The notes: generated from the sequence alone by a model not told the origin. A stretch of DNA of 64,000 nt from Chloroflexi bacterium CFX6 (GCA_030263595.1 SZPG01000006.1:1-64000), one strand, 5' to 3'. Positions 54,352 through 63,290 are shown, counted from the first letter of the stretch. Program-made: numbers and translations.

Positions 54352-55146
54352 CTATTTCCTCTGCCTTAGCGCTTCGTACACGATCAACGCCGTTGAAACC
54401 GACACATTCAACGAGTTGACCCTGCCCAGCATGGGTATTTTTACTTTTACGTCCGCGTTGGACAGCCAGAAATCGGTGAGACCCTCATCTTCCGCGCCGA
54501 CGGCGATGGCTGTTGGTTCGCGCATATCCACGTCGGAGTACAGCGCATCTGCGGAGGGGGTCGCGGCGAGGATTCGAATCCCGCGCGCTCTCGACCATTC
54601 CAAAGCGGAGGCGTTATCACATTCCACGACCGGTACGCTGAAGACGGCTCCCCGGCTGGCGCGCACGACGTTGGGATTCCACGCGTCCACGCGCGGGTCG
54701 CAGACGAGGACGGCATCCACGCGCGCCGCATCCGCAGTGCGGAGGATGGCGCCGAGGTTGCCGGGTTTTTCGATGGATTCGGCGACGATGACCAGCGAGT
54801 CCAGCAAACCGGCTGAGTCCAAACTCACTTTTGGGATGGGAAAGATTGCCAGCCAGCCGTCGGGGTTGTCGCGGTAGGACATCTTCTCGAAGACCGCGCG
54901 GGAGACGGTCAAGGTCTCGACAGGCTCGACCCGGCGTGTTTCAGCGGAGGGAAAGGCTGATTGACCTGAAGCAAGTTCGGGCGAAGTGAGAACCGTCTGC
55001 GGGTTATGTCCAGCCGCGAGCGCAAGGGCGATCTCGTCGAATCCCTCCACGAGCATCGCTCCATCCTTTTGCCTTTGCCGTTTGTCCTCGCGCAGTTTGA
55101 CGATGTGTTTGACGCGCGGGTTTTGAAGGCTGGTGATGTCCATCAT
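54352..55146 (-). CDS. RNA 2'-O-methyltransferase, SpoU/TrmH family, with repeat-derived insertion
   Basis: A 264-residue SPOUT enzyme. The N-terminal substrate-binding domain starts MMDITSLQNPRVKHIVKLRE. The C-terminal knot domain shows VIVAESIEKPGNLGAILRTADA (motif 1), IAVGAEDEGLTDFW (motif 2) and KVKIPMLGRVNSLNVSVSTA (motif 3). It probably methylates a ribose in tRNA or rRNA. Between the domains, about 15 residues (around ETRRVEPVETLT) come from a dispersed palindrome (54913-54965). The start overlaps the stop of the upstream ATPase gene by 4 bp (ATGA). Confidence 0.9.
   Translation of the reverse strand: MMDITSLQNPRVKHIVKLREDKRQRQKDGAMLVEGFDEIALALAAGHNPQTVLTSPELASGQSAFPSAETRRVEPVETLTVSRAVFEKMSYRDNPDGWLAIFPIPKVSLDSAGLLDSLVIVAESIEKPGNLGAILRTADAARVDAVLVCDPRVDAWNPNVVRASRGAVFSVPVVECDNASALEWSRARGIRILAATPSADALYSDVDMREPTAIAVGAEDEGLTDFWLSNADVKVKIPMLGRVNSLNVSVSTALIVYEALRQRK
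54913..54965. repeat. TCGACAGGCTCGAC-type repeat inside the RNA methyltransferase gene
   Basis: GGTCTCGACAGGCTCGACC at 54914-54932 is a near-palindrome of the family also seen at about 16681 (TTCGACAGGCTCAGGG) and 50194. It is translated in frame in the linker between the two domains of the SpoU protein. Confidence 0.65.
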
Positions 55147-56135
55147 GGATCGAGCAGTAAACACGCCGCCCGGTGGGTTTCCGTGATTTTCGTCAAACGC
55201 GGGTCGGTTTGTTTGCAGGCGTCCATGACCGCCGGACAGCGCGGATGGAAACGGCATCCCGAGGGCAGGTCAATCGGGTTGGGAGTTTCGCCCTGCAAGA
55301 TCAGCCTCTTCTTCCTCATGCGCGGATTCGGGACGGGGATGACCGAGAGCAGCGCCTGTGTGTAGGGATGTTTGGGGGCTTCCAACACTTCGCGCATCGC
55401 GCCGATCTCGACGATGCGGCCCAGGTACATGACCGCCACGCGATCCGCAAAATAACCGACCGTGCCGAGATCGTGCGTGATGAAAATGACGGAGATGTTG
55501 CGCGTGCGCCGCAGGTCGGCGAGCAGGTTGATGATCTCGGCGCGGATGGAAACGTCGAGCATCGAGACCGGTTCGTCCGCGAGGAGAAGATGCGGCTCCA
55601 GGACGAGCGCGCCGGCAATGACCACGCGTTGTCTCTGTCCGCCGGAGAGTTGATGAGGAAAACGATGCAGGAAGTCCTCGGCGGGTTTCAACCCGGAATC
55701 TTCGAGGGCGCGCAGGACGCGCGATCTCCGTTCGTTTGCGCGCAATGCCAGCCCATGGACGACAAGAGGTTCCGCGACGATCTCCTCGATGGTCTGCGTC
55801 GGGTTCAACGATTCGTAAGGGTCCTGGAAGACCATTTGGATCTTTTGCCGGAGCGCCTTTTTTCCCTTTTCGTTCAGGCGGGTGACGTCGCTGCCTTCGA
55901 AGAGGATGCTGCCTTCGGTGGTTTCTTCGAGGAGCATCAACGTAAGCGCCAGCGTGGATTTGCCGCATCCGCTCTCGCCGACCAGCGCGATCACTTCGCC
56001 GCGCTCGAGTTGCAGATCCACGCCGTCCACCGCGTGGACAAAATCCTCCCTGCGCGAGAACCAGCCGGGTTTGCCCGCCCGGAAGTATTTCTTCAGGCTT
56101 TTCACTTCGAGAATGTATTCGTTGGTTTTGGACAT
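55143..56135 (-). CDS. dppF: Peptide ABC transporter ATP-binding protein (DppF/OppF-type)
   Basis: A 330-residue ATPase: LEVKSLKKYFRAGKPGWFSR, Walker A GESGCGKST, Q-loop VFQDPYESLNP, signature LSGGQRQR, Walker B LLLADEPVSMLD, and the C-terminal oligopeptide-type zinc/cysteine region GCRFHPRCPAVMDAC. It powers import of peptides together with the DppB and fused DppC-DppD proteins encoded upstream. Start chosen at MSKTNEYILEV; two further ATGs just before are possible. It overlaps the RNA methyltransferase gene by 4 bp. Confidence 0.9.
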   Translation of the reverse strand: MSKTNEYILEVKSLKKYFRAGKPGWFSRREDFVHAVDGVDLQLERGEVIALVGESGCGKSTLALTLMLLEETTEGSILFEGSDVTRLNEKGKKALRQKIQMVFQDPYESLNPTQTIEEIVAEPLVVHGLALRANERRSRVLRALEDSGLKPAEDFLHRFPHQLSGGQRQRVVIAGALVLEPHLLLADEPVSMLDVSIRAEIINLLADLRRTRNISVIFITHDLGTVGYFADRVAVMYLGRIVEIGAMREVLEAPKHPYTQALLSVIPVPNPRMRKKRLILQGETPNPIDLPSGCRFHPRCPAVMDACKQTDPRLTKITETHRAACLLLDP

Positions 56136-56174
56136 GAGCATGATCACGCGCCAGCGGCGCTCTACGCAAATATA

Positions 56175-58109
56175 TTACGCGGGTTCGACGAGGTGACAAC
56201 TCGCAATGTGACCGTTTCCAAGATTGTGCTGTTGCGGCGTTTCGAGCGAGCATCGTTCGAACGCGACCGGGCAACGCGGCGCAAAGCGGCAGCCCGGCGG
56301 CAGCGCATCCAGTTTGGGCGGATAACCGGGGATGGAGGAAAGTTGTTTCTCGAGGTTGGAAAGGTCCGGGAATGCCTTGAGCAGTTCCTGGGTGTAGGGG
56401 TGACGCGGCGCGTTATAGATCGTGTCCACGTCCGCGTATTCGGCGGTCACGCCTCCGTACATCACCAGCACTGCATCGCACATCTCCGCCACCACGCCGA
56501 GATCGTGCGTCACAAAGACGACGGCGAGCCCGAGTTTCCGGCGGAGTTCATCGAGCAGTTCGAGGATCTGCGCCTGGATCATCACGTCCAGCGCGGTGGT
56601 CGGCTCGTCCGCGATCACGACCTGCGGGTTGCACGAAAGAGCCATCGCGATCATGGCGCGCTGGCGCATCCCGCCGGAATATTGATGGGGGTAATGATCC
56701 TTGTGATCGGCGGTGATGCCCACCAGATCCAAGAGTTCGACCACGCGTTCCCGCAATTGCGCCTCGCTTGCCACCGGCACGTGCTTTCCGATCGCCTCCG
56801 CGATCTGGTCGCCGACCGTCCGCACCGGGTTGAGGGCGTTCATCGCTCCCTGAAAAATGATCGAAATGCCGCTCCAGCGGATGTTCGCCAGTTCCTCCTC
56901 GCTGGCTGTCGCCAAATCCACGCCGTTGAACAGCGCCCTGCCGCCGACGATCTGCCCGGTGGATGGCAACAGCCGGTTCACTGCCATGATCAGGGTCGTC
57001 TTGCCGCATCCGCTCTCGCCCACCAGCCCCATCAATTCGCCCTCGTGCAGGCGGAAACTGACGTTCTCCACCGCGCGCGCCGGGGGACCTCCCTCGATCA
57101 CGTATTGGACGGAAAGATTCTGTACTTCGAGGAGGACCGGCGCCTTCATCGCGGGTCCGGCGGAGGGGACGATCTCCGCTTCATCCCTGACCGTGAGCCT
57201 GCCCGGCGTCAAATGATGCGCCTCCAGCCTGGGGTTGAGCACCTGCTCGAGTCCGTGCCCGAGCAGCGTCAAACCGAGGACGACCCACACGATGCCAAAG
57301 CCCGGCGTGACCAACGCCCACCATGCGCCCGTGCTCATCGCCCCGCGCCCGAATGCAAAGTTGAGCATCTGCCCCCACGAAATGGCGGTCGGGTCGCCCA
57401 GCCCGAGGAACGAGAGGGTCGATTCGTTCAGGATCGCAAGTGAAATGACCAAGATCGCGTTGACCACCAGCAGGGGCATCACCAGCGGCAGGATGTGATG
57501 CAGGATGATGTGCCAGTTCCCCGCGCCGATGGCTCGCGCGCGCAACACGAACTTGCGCGACTTTACCGCCAGCGTCTGCGAACGAACGATGCGCGCGGTC
57601 GTCGTCCAGCCGAGCAGACCGATGACGAAGATGATGTTGAGCAGGCTGGGCTTGGTCAACGCGACGATCACCACGATCAACGGCAAATCTGGAATGACCA
57701 GCATGGTATCCGTGAAGCGCATGAGGAAGTTTTCGACGCGCCCGCCGAAGAATCCCGCCGCGATGCCGATCAACCCACCGATGACGATGGAGATGAACGC
57801 CGCGAAGAATCCGACGGTCAACGAGACGCGCGAGCCGTACATGAAACTGGAAAGCACGTCCTTCCCGGCGTCGTCCGTTCCGAGCCAGTGCGCCGCGCTG
57901 GGCGGGTTGTAAATATCGCTCGACTGGATGCCTTCATAGGATTTGGGATCGTACGGCGCGAGAAGCGGCGCGAAGATCGCAACGATGACGATTACAACCA
58001 ACATGAACAACCCGACCACCGCCAGGCGGTTTTTGCTGAAAACGTTCCAGAAGCCCCGGAACGGGGAGGAAGGCACGGCAGGTTTGAGTTCCACAGTCTG
58101 GACAGCCAT
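56175..58109 (-). CDS. Fused peptide ABC permease and ATPase (DppC-DppD)
   Basis: A 644-residue fusion. Residues 1-300 are a DppC-type permease: SKNRLAVVGLFMLVVIVIV, the GTDDAGKDVLSSFMYGSRVSL box, and the EAA loop ARAIGAGNWHIILHHILP. Residues from about 330 are a DppD-type ATPase: Walker A GESGCGKTT, Q-loop IIFQGAMNALNP, signature YSGGMRQR, Walker B VVIADEPTTALD, and PPGCRFAPRCPVAFERC. In most bacteria these are two genes; here one frame links them with about 30 residues. It lies 3 bp after dppB. Peptide import is inferred from family; glycans or other solutes are possible. Confidence 0.92.
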   Translation of the reverse strand: MAVQTVELKPAVPSSPFRGFWNVFSKNRLAVVGLFMLVVIVIVAIFAPLLAPYDPKSYEGIQSSDIYNPPSAAHWLGTDDAGKDVLSSFMYGSRVSLTVGFFAAFISIVIGGLIGIAAGFFGGRVENFLMRFTDTMLVIPDLPLIVVIVALTKPSLLNIIFVIGLLGWTTTARIVRSQTLAVKSRKFVLRARAIGAGNWHIILHHILPLVMPLLVVNAILVISLAILNESTLSFLGLGDPTAISWGQMLNFAFGRGAMSTGAWWALVTPGFGIVWVVLGLTLLGHGLEQVLNPRLEAHHLTPGRLTVRDEAEIVPSAGPAMKAPVLLEVQNLSVQYVIEGGPPARAVENVSFRLHEGELMGLVGESGCGKTTLIMAVNRLLPSTGQIVGGRALFNGVDLATASEEELANIRWSGISIIFQGAMNALNPVRTVGDQIAEAIGKHVPVASEAQLRERVVELLDLVGITADHKDHYPHQYSGGMRQRAMIAMALSCNPQVVIADEPTTALDVMIQAQILELLDELRRKLGLAVVFVTHDLGVVAEMCDAVLVMYGGVTAEYADVDTIYNAPRHPYTQELLKAFPDLSNLEKQLSSIPGYPPKLDALPPGCRFAPRCPVAFERCSLETPQQHNLGNGHIASCHLVEPA

Positions 58110-58112
58110 GCG

Positions 58113-59141
58113 TCACTCCGACTGCACGCGCGGGTCGAGGTAGGAATAGGTCAGGTCCGCGATCAGGTTCGCGGCGATCACGCTGACAGCGATCAACAGG
58201 AACGCGCCCTGCAGGACCGGGAAATCCCGCCTGCCGACCGATTCGAAGATCGCGCCGCCCAGGCCGGGCCACGAAAAGACCGCTTCGATCTGGATCGCGC
58301 CCGCCACCGTGAATCCCAGGTTGATGGCAATGATGGTCACGATCGGGAGCATGGCGTTCTTGAGCGCGTGATCCTTGAGGATCTGGAACGTGCTTAGTCC
58401 CTTTGCCTTTGCGGTCAGAATGTAATCCTCCGCAAGCACGTCGAGCAGGCTGGAACGCATCACCAGCAGGTATTCGCCCATGTAAACGATGGTGTAGGTC
58501 AGCGTCGGCAGAATCATGTGCCGGGCGATGTCGCCAGCCTGATAAAGAAATGGCATGGAACTCGTGCCGGGCGTCGCCTTGCCCCCGATTGGGAATCCGT
58601 TGTTGCTTCCCCAGAATAATAGAATAATGCCGAGCCAGAACGTCGGCAGGCTCCATGCGACCAGCCCCGTGATGAGCGCGCCGTAGTCAATGGGCGTGCG
58701 CGCCTTCCACGCCGCGAAGACGCCCAGCAGGATGCCGGCAATGATCGAAAGGATCTGTCCCGCGCCGATGAGCAGGATCGTGTTCCACAGCCGCTCGACC
58801 AAAATGTCGGCGACGGGACGGTTGGTGTGGTAACTGATCCCCAGTTCCCCCTGCGTCAGGTTGCGGAGATAGATGAAGAATTGGGTGTCGAGAGGGTTGA
58901 CCCCGCAATCCCCAAGTTTGATCGGGTTGAGAGTCTCGAAGCAGTTGATGACGGGTTTATCCAGCCCAAAGCGGACGCGCAACGCTTCGATGGCGTCCTT
59001 CTTCAAGCGCGGGTCGTGAATGCCGGCGCGGGCGGGGTCGCCGGGCAGGACGCGGAAGAGAAAAAAATTGAGGACGAGAACGAACAGAATGGTGGAGACG
59101 GACCAGCCGATCTTTTTGAGCAGATAGCGATATCGTTTCAA
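58113..59141 (-). CDS. dppB: Peptide ABC transporter permease (DppB-type)
   Basis: A 342-residue permease with six TM helices. It has the DppB start KKIGWSVSTILFVLVLNFFLFRVLPGDPA, and the C-terminal EAA loop KAKGLSTFQILKDHALKNAMLPI. I choose a TTG start at 59141 because GGAGAAG lies at the right distance ahead of it; the longer frame to 59204 begins in an intergenic ACGCGGAT repeat. It is followed by the fused DppC-DppD after 3 bp. Confidence 0.88.
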   Translation of the reverse strand: MKRYRYLLKKIGWSVSTILFVLVLNFFLFRVLPGDPARAGIHDPRLKKDAIEALRVRFGLDKPVINCFETLNPIKLGDCGVNPLDTQFFIYLRNLTQGELGISYHTNRPVADILVERLWNTILLIGAGQILSIIAGILLGVFAAWKARTPIDYGALITGLVAWSLPTFWLGIILLFWGSNNGFPIGGKATPGTSSMPFLYQAGDIARHMILPTLTYTIVYMGEYLLVMRSSLLDVLAEDYILTAKAKGLSTFQILKDHALKNAMLPIVTIIAINLGFTVAGAIQIEAVFSWPGLGGAIFESVGRRDFPVLQGAFLLIAVSVIAANLIADLTYSYLDPRVQSE

Positions 59142-59186
59142 CGGACTTCTCCGGAATATACGATCACTTTGATTACCTAAACTTTG

Positions 59187-59222
59187 GATTGGGACGCGGA
59201 TCAACGCGGATGGACGCGGATT
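59187..59222. repeat. ACGCGGAT short tandem repeat
   Basis: ACGCGGAT words recur around 59194, 59204 and 59214 in the gap before dppB. Similar words form the long repeat at 16437-16535. Confidence 0.6.
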
Positions 59223-59328
59223 TTTAGAGGAAACGCCCGAAAAAGCGCGTTACATCCGCGCTCACGGGCGGGCAGGTGGGATTCTCTTGCGTTGCCTACG
59301 CGTGGGTTTTCAGACACTCTCCAAGACA

Positions 59329-59360
59329 AAGAGGGGCGGCGCACGTGCGCCGCCCCTCTT
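59329..59360 (-). terminator. Perfect 32-nt palindrome between substrate-binding protein and permease genes
   Basis: A 16-bp-arm palindrome centred on GCGCACGTGCGC. On the minus strand it is followed by TTTGTCTT. It lies 16 bp after the binding-protein stop, where partial terminators or RNA-stabilising loops commonly set a high binding-protein to permease ratio. Confidence 0.75.
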
Positions 59361-59375
59361 CGATGAACACGCGGT

Positions 59376-61094
59376 TTACTCGACCGGTTCGATCACAACC
59401 AGCGAACTGACGTCGGACAATTCGACCTTGTCCTTGTCCAGTATCCAGCCTTTGAAGCGGTCGACGCGGAAAGCCTGGATCGCCTGTTCGTAATATGGGA
59501 TGACGTACACCACGTCCTCGAACGCGATCCGCTGCATTTCCCAGACGATCTCCCTGCGTTTCTCCGTATCGAGCTCGATTCCCTGTTGGACGTAGAGATC
59601 GTCCAGTGCAGGGTTCGAGTATCCGGTTTCGTTATAGCCGTTCGGGATCTCGTCGGTGGTGTGGACGGCAAGCAGAAGATTCGGATCCGGGTCGGAGCCC
59701 CAGCCCCACAGGATGATGTCGAAATCGAACGCCGGGCAACATTCGGCTGTGAGCGCATCGGGATCAACGGCTTGCAGTTCGGTCTCGATGTTCACCTGGC
59801 TCCACATCTCGCTGAGCAGTTCCGCCAGGCGCGGGGCGTCAATACTGTCGCTGGGCCAATGCACGCGGAAGTTCAAAGGCTGTGAGCCGTCCGGCATCTG
59901 GCGGACGCCGTCGCCGTCCGTATCGAGGTACCCGGCGTCGTCGAGCATCTGGTTGGCTTTGGCAATATCGTATTCGTAATCAACGAGCGAGTCATTGTAC
60001 CAATGCCCAAGACCGTCGGGGATGAGCGTAAGACCCGGAGAACCGAAGCCAAGCAGCACCACGTCAATCAACTTTTGCTTGTCGGTGGCGTGGGCAAGCG
60101 CCAGGCGCACGTTGCGGTCGCGCAGCGCGGGATGACCGGTGCATAGACCGCCCACGTCCGTCGGGCATTTATCCGGGTCCGCCTGGTTGAAAATAATATC
60201 CGAAACGGTCGGAGCGAAGGGCGCGCCGGTCACAACCTGGACGTTGGGATCGTTCTTCAACGTTTCGACAGCGGTGGCGGGCATCTCGGTGATCATATCC
60301 ACCTGCCCGCTTTTGAGGGATTGCACCAGCACGTCCTGGCTTTCGAAGGTCTGGAAGACGACCTCGTCAATCTTTGGCGGGTTTTCGAAATGATCCTTGT
60401 TCGCCGCGAGATGCACGAATTCGTTCTGCCTGTATTCCACCATCCTGAAGGGACCCGTGCCGATCATCTCTTCGTTCTCGAATTCCGTGGAGGCGGGCGC
60501 TTCCGCGTAATCCTTCCAGATGTGTTCCGGCACAATATACAGATAGGAGAGCAGGTAGTCCATATTTGGAACGGGATCGGTGAGCGTTATGACCACATTC
60601 CCGTCGTCCGTCGCCTCGACCGTGTCGAAATTCGCCGTATAGGCGTTCAGATAGACGTAATCGCCATTGTCCTTATACAGGTTGATCGAAAAGGCGACGT
60701 CGTTTGCCGTCATCGGTTGTCCGTCGTGGAAGGCGATCCCGTCGCGGATCTTGAATGTCCACGTCAAGCCGTCGTCGGATACGTCGGCGCTTTCCGCGAC
60801 ATCCAATTTATAGGTGCCGTCGAGCTGGTACTCGTAGATGGTATCGTACACGAGGGCAAAGATCGTGTACGCCTCGCTAAGCACCGCCGTTCCCGGATTC
60901 AACGTATCGGGACTCCCAGCCCACCCTATCCGCAAAACGACCGGCGCGCTCGGAGGGGGCGGCGGTTGCGTTGCTGCGGGTTCGCCGGGTCCTTCCGGCT
61001 CCGTGGCCGGCTGTGTCTGCCCTCCCCCGCCGCAAGCGGAGAGGATCAGAGCGAACGCGATCACCAAAACTGGAAACGTGCGTTTTACATTCAT
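59376..61094 (-). CDS. dppA: Peptide ABC transporter substrate-binding lipoprotein (family 5)
   Basis: A 572-residue lipoprotein. The signal peptide ends in LILSAC; a Pro/Glu-rich linker leads into an SBP_bac_5 domain: VLRIGWAGSPDTLNPGTA, then YEYQLDGTYKLDVAESADVS, WTFKIRDGIAFHDGQPM, and IGTGPFRMVEYRQNEFV. It catches peptides or similar solutes outside the membrane and delivers them to DppB/DppC. AAAGGAGGAGC precedes the ATG. First gene of the transporter operon. Confidence 0.92.
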   Translation of the reverse strand: MNVKRTFPVLVIAFALILSACGGGGQTQPATEPEGPGEPAATQPPPPPSAPVVLRIGWAGSPDTLNPGTAVLSEAYTIFALVYDTIYEYQLDGTYKLDVAESADVSDDGLTWTFKIRDGIAFHDGQPMTANDVAFSINLYKDNGDYVYLNAYTANFDTVEATDDGNVVITLTDPVPNMDYLLSYLYIVPEHIWKDYAEAPASTEFENEEMIGTGPFRMVEYRQNEFVHLAANKDHFENPPKIDEVVFQTFESQDVLVQSLKSGQVDMITEMPATAVETLKNDPNVQVVTGAPFAPTVSDIIFNQADPDKCPTDVGGLCTGHPALRDRNVRLALAHATDKQKLIDVVLLGFGSPGLTLIPDGLGHWYNDSLVDYEYDIAKANQMLDDAGYLDTDGDGVRQMPDGSQPLNFRVHWPSDSIDAPRLAELLSEMWSQVNIETELQAVDPDALTAECCPAFDFDIILWGWGSDPDPNLLLAVHTTDEIPNGYNETGYSNPALDDLYVQQGIELDTEKRREIVWEMQRIAFEDVVYVIPYYEQAIQAFRVDRFKGWILDKDKVELSDVSSLVVIEPVE

Positions 61095-61343
61095 CTTGCT
61101 CCTCCTTTTGAAAATTGGTCAGCGGCTGCGCCGCTTAAAACAAAATGCACCGACGGTCGAATCAACCGCGATGCAGGACGCACCCTGGAACGTGGATGGA
61201 ATTCATATAACTGATTGGTTCAGTGGCGCTCATTCACAATGATTTTACTGTAATTCCTTTGATGGGGTAAGGTGGCTGGTGGTTTGGTTTGTTATGGTTT
61301 TATGTTCGAGTAGTGAGTTTGGTGAAACTGACTACGCGAAAAT
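61095..61343. other. Intergenic region upstream of the peptide transporter operon
   Basis: About 250 bp holding the ribosome site of the binding-protein gene and, presumably, its promoter on the minus strand. No clear -35/-10 pair and no gene could be picked out. Confidence 0.4.
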
Positions 61344-61384
61344 AACAAATTCACCCCGAAAGTTGATTTCGGGGTGAATTTGTT
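61344..61384 (-). terminator. Long-stem terminator after the TSP3 protein gene
   Basis: Arms 61344-61361 and 61367-61384 pair perfectly over 18 bp (core TTCACCCCGAAA/TTTCGGGGTGAA). On the minus strand the right-hand A-rich arm reads as a weak T-run, so it probably ends the transcript of the thrombospondin-repeat gene. Confidence 0.75.
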
Positions 61385-61404
61385 TTGTGAATCGCGGACG
61401 CTGT

Positions 61405-62997
61405 TTAGTCGCGATGCGGAGCGCAAAGCAGACCGTTGTTGTACGCGTCCAGTTTGAGATAGAGCGGTTCGCCCACCTTCCACGCGGCGCTGCTCGCCTT
61501 GACCTTGGAGCCGGGCTCGTACACGTTGAGCCAGTCATACGCCGACGCCAGCGTGCCGGCAATGCAACTGGAGTCGTTGCCGATCAGGACGTTGAGGTAG
61601 GCGGAAACATAGGCGCGGAAGAGCGTGTAGGATTTATCGCCATCCGGCATCTTGATCAAAGCAATCGCCTGCGCCTTGGTGAAGGTATCTTCGCCAATGG
61701 TGATGCTGTCCACGGGCCAGGCTTCGGGGTGATTCTTCCAGTAACCGGGCGTGCCGGTGCCGGGATTGGTCGCTTCGCAAGCGTCGCCAATGCCATCGCC
61801 ATCGCCATCTTCCTGACCGGGATTGTAGGTGGAAGCGCAGTTGTCACACGCGTCGCCTACACCGTCATTGTCCATGTCCTCCTGGCCGGGGTTGTAGGTG
61901 GAGACACAGTTGTCGCATGCGTCGCCTACGCCGTCATTGTCCATATCCTCCTGGCCGGGGTTGTAGGTGGAAGCGCAGTTGTCGCATGCGTCGCCTACGC
62001 CGTCATTGTCCATGTCCTCCTGACCGGGGTTGTAGGTGGAAGCGCAGTTGTCGCACGCGTCGCCTACACCGTCATTGTCCATGTCCTCCTGACCGGGGTT
62101 GTAGGTGGAGACACAGTTGTCGCATGCATCGCCGTAGCCATCGCCATCCATGTCTTCCTGACCGGGATTGTAGGTGGAAGCGCAGTTGTCACACGCGTCG
62201 CCTACACCGTCATTGTCCATGTCCTCCTGGCCGGGGTTGTAGGTGGAAACGCAGTTGTCGCATGCATCGCCGTAGCCGTCACCATCCATGTCTTCCTGGC
62301 CGGGATTGTAGGTGGAAACGCAGTTATCACAGACATCGCCTACGCCGTCATTGTCCATGTCCTCCTGACCGGGGTTGTAGGTGTATGGGCAGTTGTCGTC
62401 GGTATCGCAAACGCCATCGCCGTCGCTATCGGCGCAGACCGAAGGAACGGTCACTTCGATCATGGTGTCCTGATAGCCGTGCGAACCAAATCCGTCTGCA
62501 TAGATCAATACAGCAACGATCTGACCGGGGCCCGGCACGAAACCGGAGCCATTCGCCACGGCATCGTTATACATGGCTTGGGCGGCGGGCGTAACCGGGA
62601 AGGTGAAGGAATTTCCGCCGGTCAGCATCCAGATCGCAGCCTGGACTTCCTCTTTTGTGCCGTTCTTGTGGTTCAACAGGTAGTTGACCTTGTCCCAGGG
62701 ACCGGCAAGATTGGCGGGCAGGGGACCGGTGCTATCGTATAGGATCACGGAGCCGTCGAAATCGTCCTGGAAGTTGTCCTCGATACACCAGCCCACGTAA
62801 GCGCCGTTGCCGACATCGTAACCCGCGCCGACGCCGCTCAGGGTGATGTCAATGGTGCCGCCCAGCACGCCCTGATTCCAGGGTCCGTGCGAAACGGTGA
62901 CGGACGCCGCAGGCAGGTTGAGCAGCCCGGCGGCAAACGCTACCGTGACGGCAACCAGGGCAAACGTAACAGCAAGCGGCAGGGAAAGTTTCTTCAT
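61405..62997 (-). CDS. Secreted protein with thioester-like domain and thrombospondin type 3 repeats
   Basis: A 530-residue exported protein with a signal peptide (MKKLSLPLAVTFALVAVTVA). Residues about 25-190 include VGWCIEDNF, KVNYLLNHK and VQAAIWML, which resemble the Cys and Gln segments of TQXA-type intramolecular thioester adhesion domains. Then come about nine calcium-binding TSP3 units of 23 residues (DNDGVGDACDNCASTYNPGQ), encoded by a 69-bp tandem repeat. The C-terminal 110 residues start with TPGYWKNHPEAWP, a motif at the end of many secreted bacterial proteins. I see no sortase or membrane anchor. A surface role, perhaps adhesion, is an inference. A terminator follows. Confidence 0.8.
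   Translation of the reverse strand: MKKLSLPLAVTFALVAVTVAFAAGLLNLPAASVTVSHGPWNQGVLGGTIDITLSGVGAGYDVGNGAYVGWCIEDNFQDDFDGSVILYDSTGPLPANLAGPWDKVNYLLNHKNGTKEEVQAAIWMLTGGNSFTFPVTPAAQAMYNDAVANGSGFVPGPGQIVAVLIYADGFGSHGYQDTMIEVTVPSVCADSDGDGVCDTDDNCPYTYNPGQEDMDNDGVGDVCDNCVSTYNPGQEDMDGDGYGDACDNCVSTYNPGQEDMDNDGVGDACDNCASTYNPGQEDMDGDGYGDACDNCVSTYNPGQEDMDNDGVGDACDNCASTYNPGQEDMDNDGVGDACDNCASTYNPGQEDMDNDGVGDACDNCVSTYNPGQEDMDNDGVGDACDNCASTYNPGQEDGDGDGIGDACEATNPGTGTPGYWKNHPEAWPVDSITIGEDTFTKAQAIALIKMPDGDKSYTLFRAYVSAYLNVLIGNDSSCIAGTLASAYDWLNVYEPGSKVKASSAAWKVGEPLYLKLDAYNNGLLCAPHRD
61790..62400. repeat. 69-bp tandem repeats encoding TSP3 units
   Basis: About nine copies of a 69-bp unit. Two unit types, DNDGVGD and DGDGYGD, are arranged irregularly, and some neighbouring copies are almost identical in DNA, which points to recent duplication. 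Confidence 0.85.
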
Positions 62998-63030
62998 TGA
63001 ATTCTTCTTATTTTGAAATATAAAAGTCAA

Positions 63031-63241
63031 CGACGCACTTACAACGCAAGGATATGAAAATTTTTGTGGTTTCCCAAAACGCCTCCTTTTCCTGGATGAA
63101 TTATCCCTGACAATTTTGAAACCTTGCTATTCTGCAAGGTTGTTTCCATGACTACAGTGTACATTAAAAGTTACACAGATTCAATAAGATTCGAGCGGGT
63201 TTCTAACCATTAAAAGGTTACAGGTCGAAATACTCCGAATT
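63031..63241. other. AT-rich intergenic region upstream of the TSP3 gene
   Basis: An AT-rich stretch that probably holds the promoter of the TSP3 gene. It contains an 8-bp hairpin AACCTTGC/GCAAGGTT at 63120-63141. No gene is visible. Confidence 0.4.
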
Positions 63242-63284
63242 GACAAAAAAGCGGTTGGACGCCAGGTCCAACCGCTTTTTTGTC
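63242..63284 (-). terminator. Bidirectional-looking terminator after the RIO-like kinase gene
   Basis: A 19-bp perfect stem (arms 63242-63260 and 63266-63284), with GCGGTTGGAC/GTCCAACCGC flanked by A6 and T6 runs, so it can terminate on either strand. It is 7 bp past the end of the kinase gene. Confidence 0.88.
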
Positions 63285-63290
63285 GAGACA

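Noticed and set aside
55173-57443. A 756-codon open frame on the plus strand.
   Set aside because: It runs opposite the two ATPase genes of the peptide transporter, whose motifs are unambiguous; long antisense frames are usual in GC-rich coding DNA.
59142-59204. A longer start for the DppB permease.
   Set aside because: The extra codons lie in the ACGCGGAT intergenic repeat; a TTG with a GGAGAAG site at 59141 fits the family start better.
61387-62742. A 451-codon open frame on the plus strand, opposite the TSP3 protein.
   Set aside because: It mirrors the 69-bp repeats of the real gene, has no ribosome site or domain, and the minus strand has a signal peptide and family motifs.
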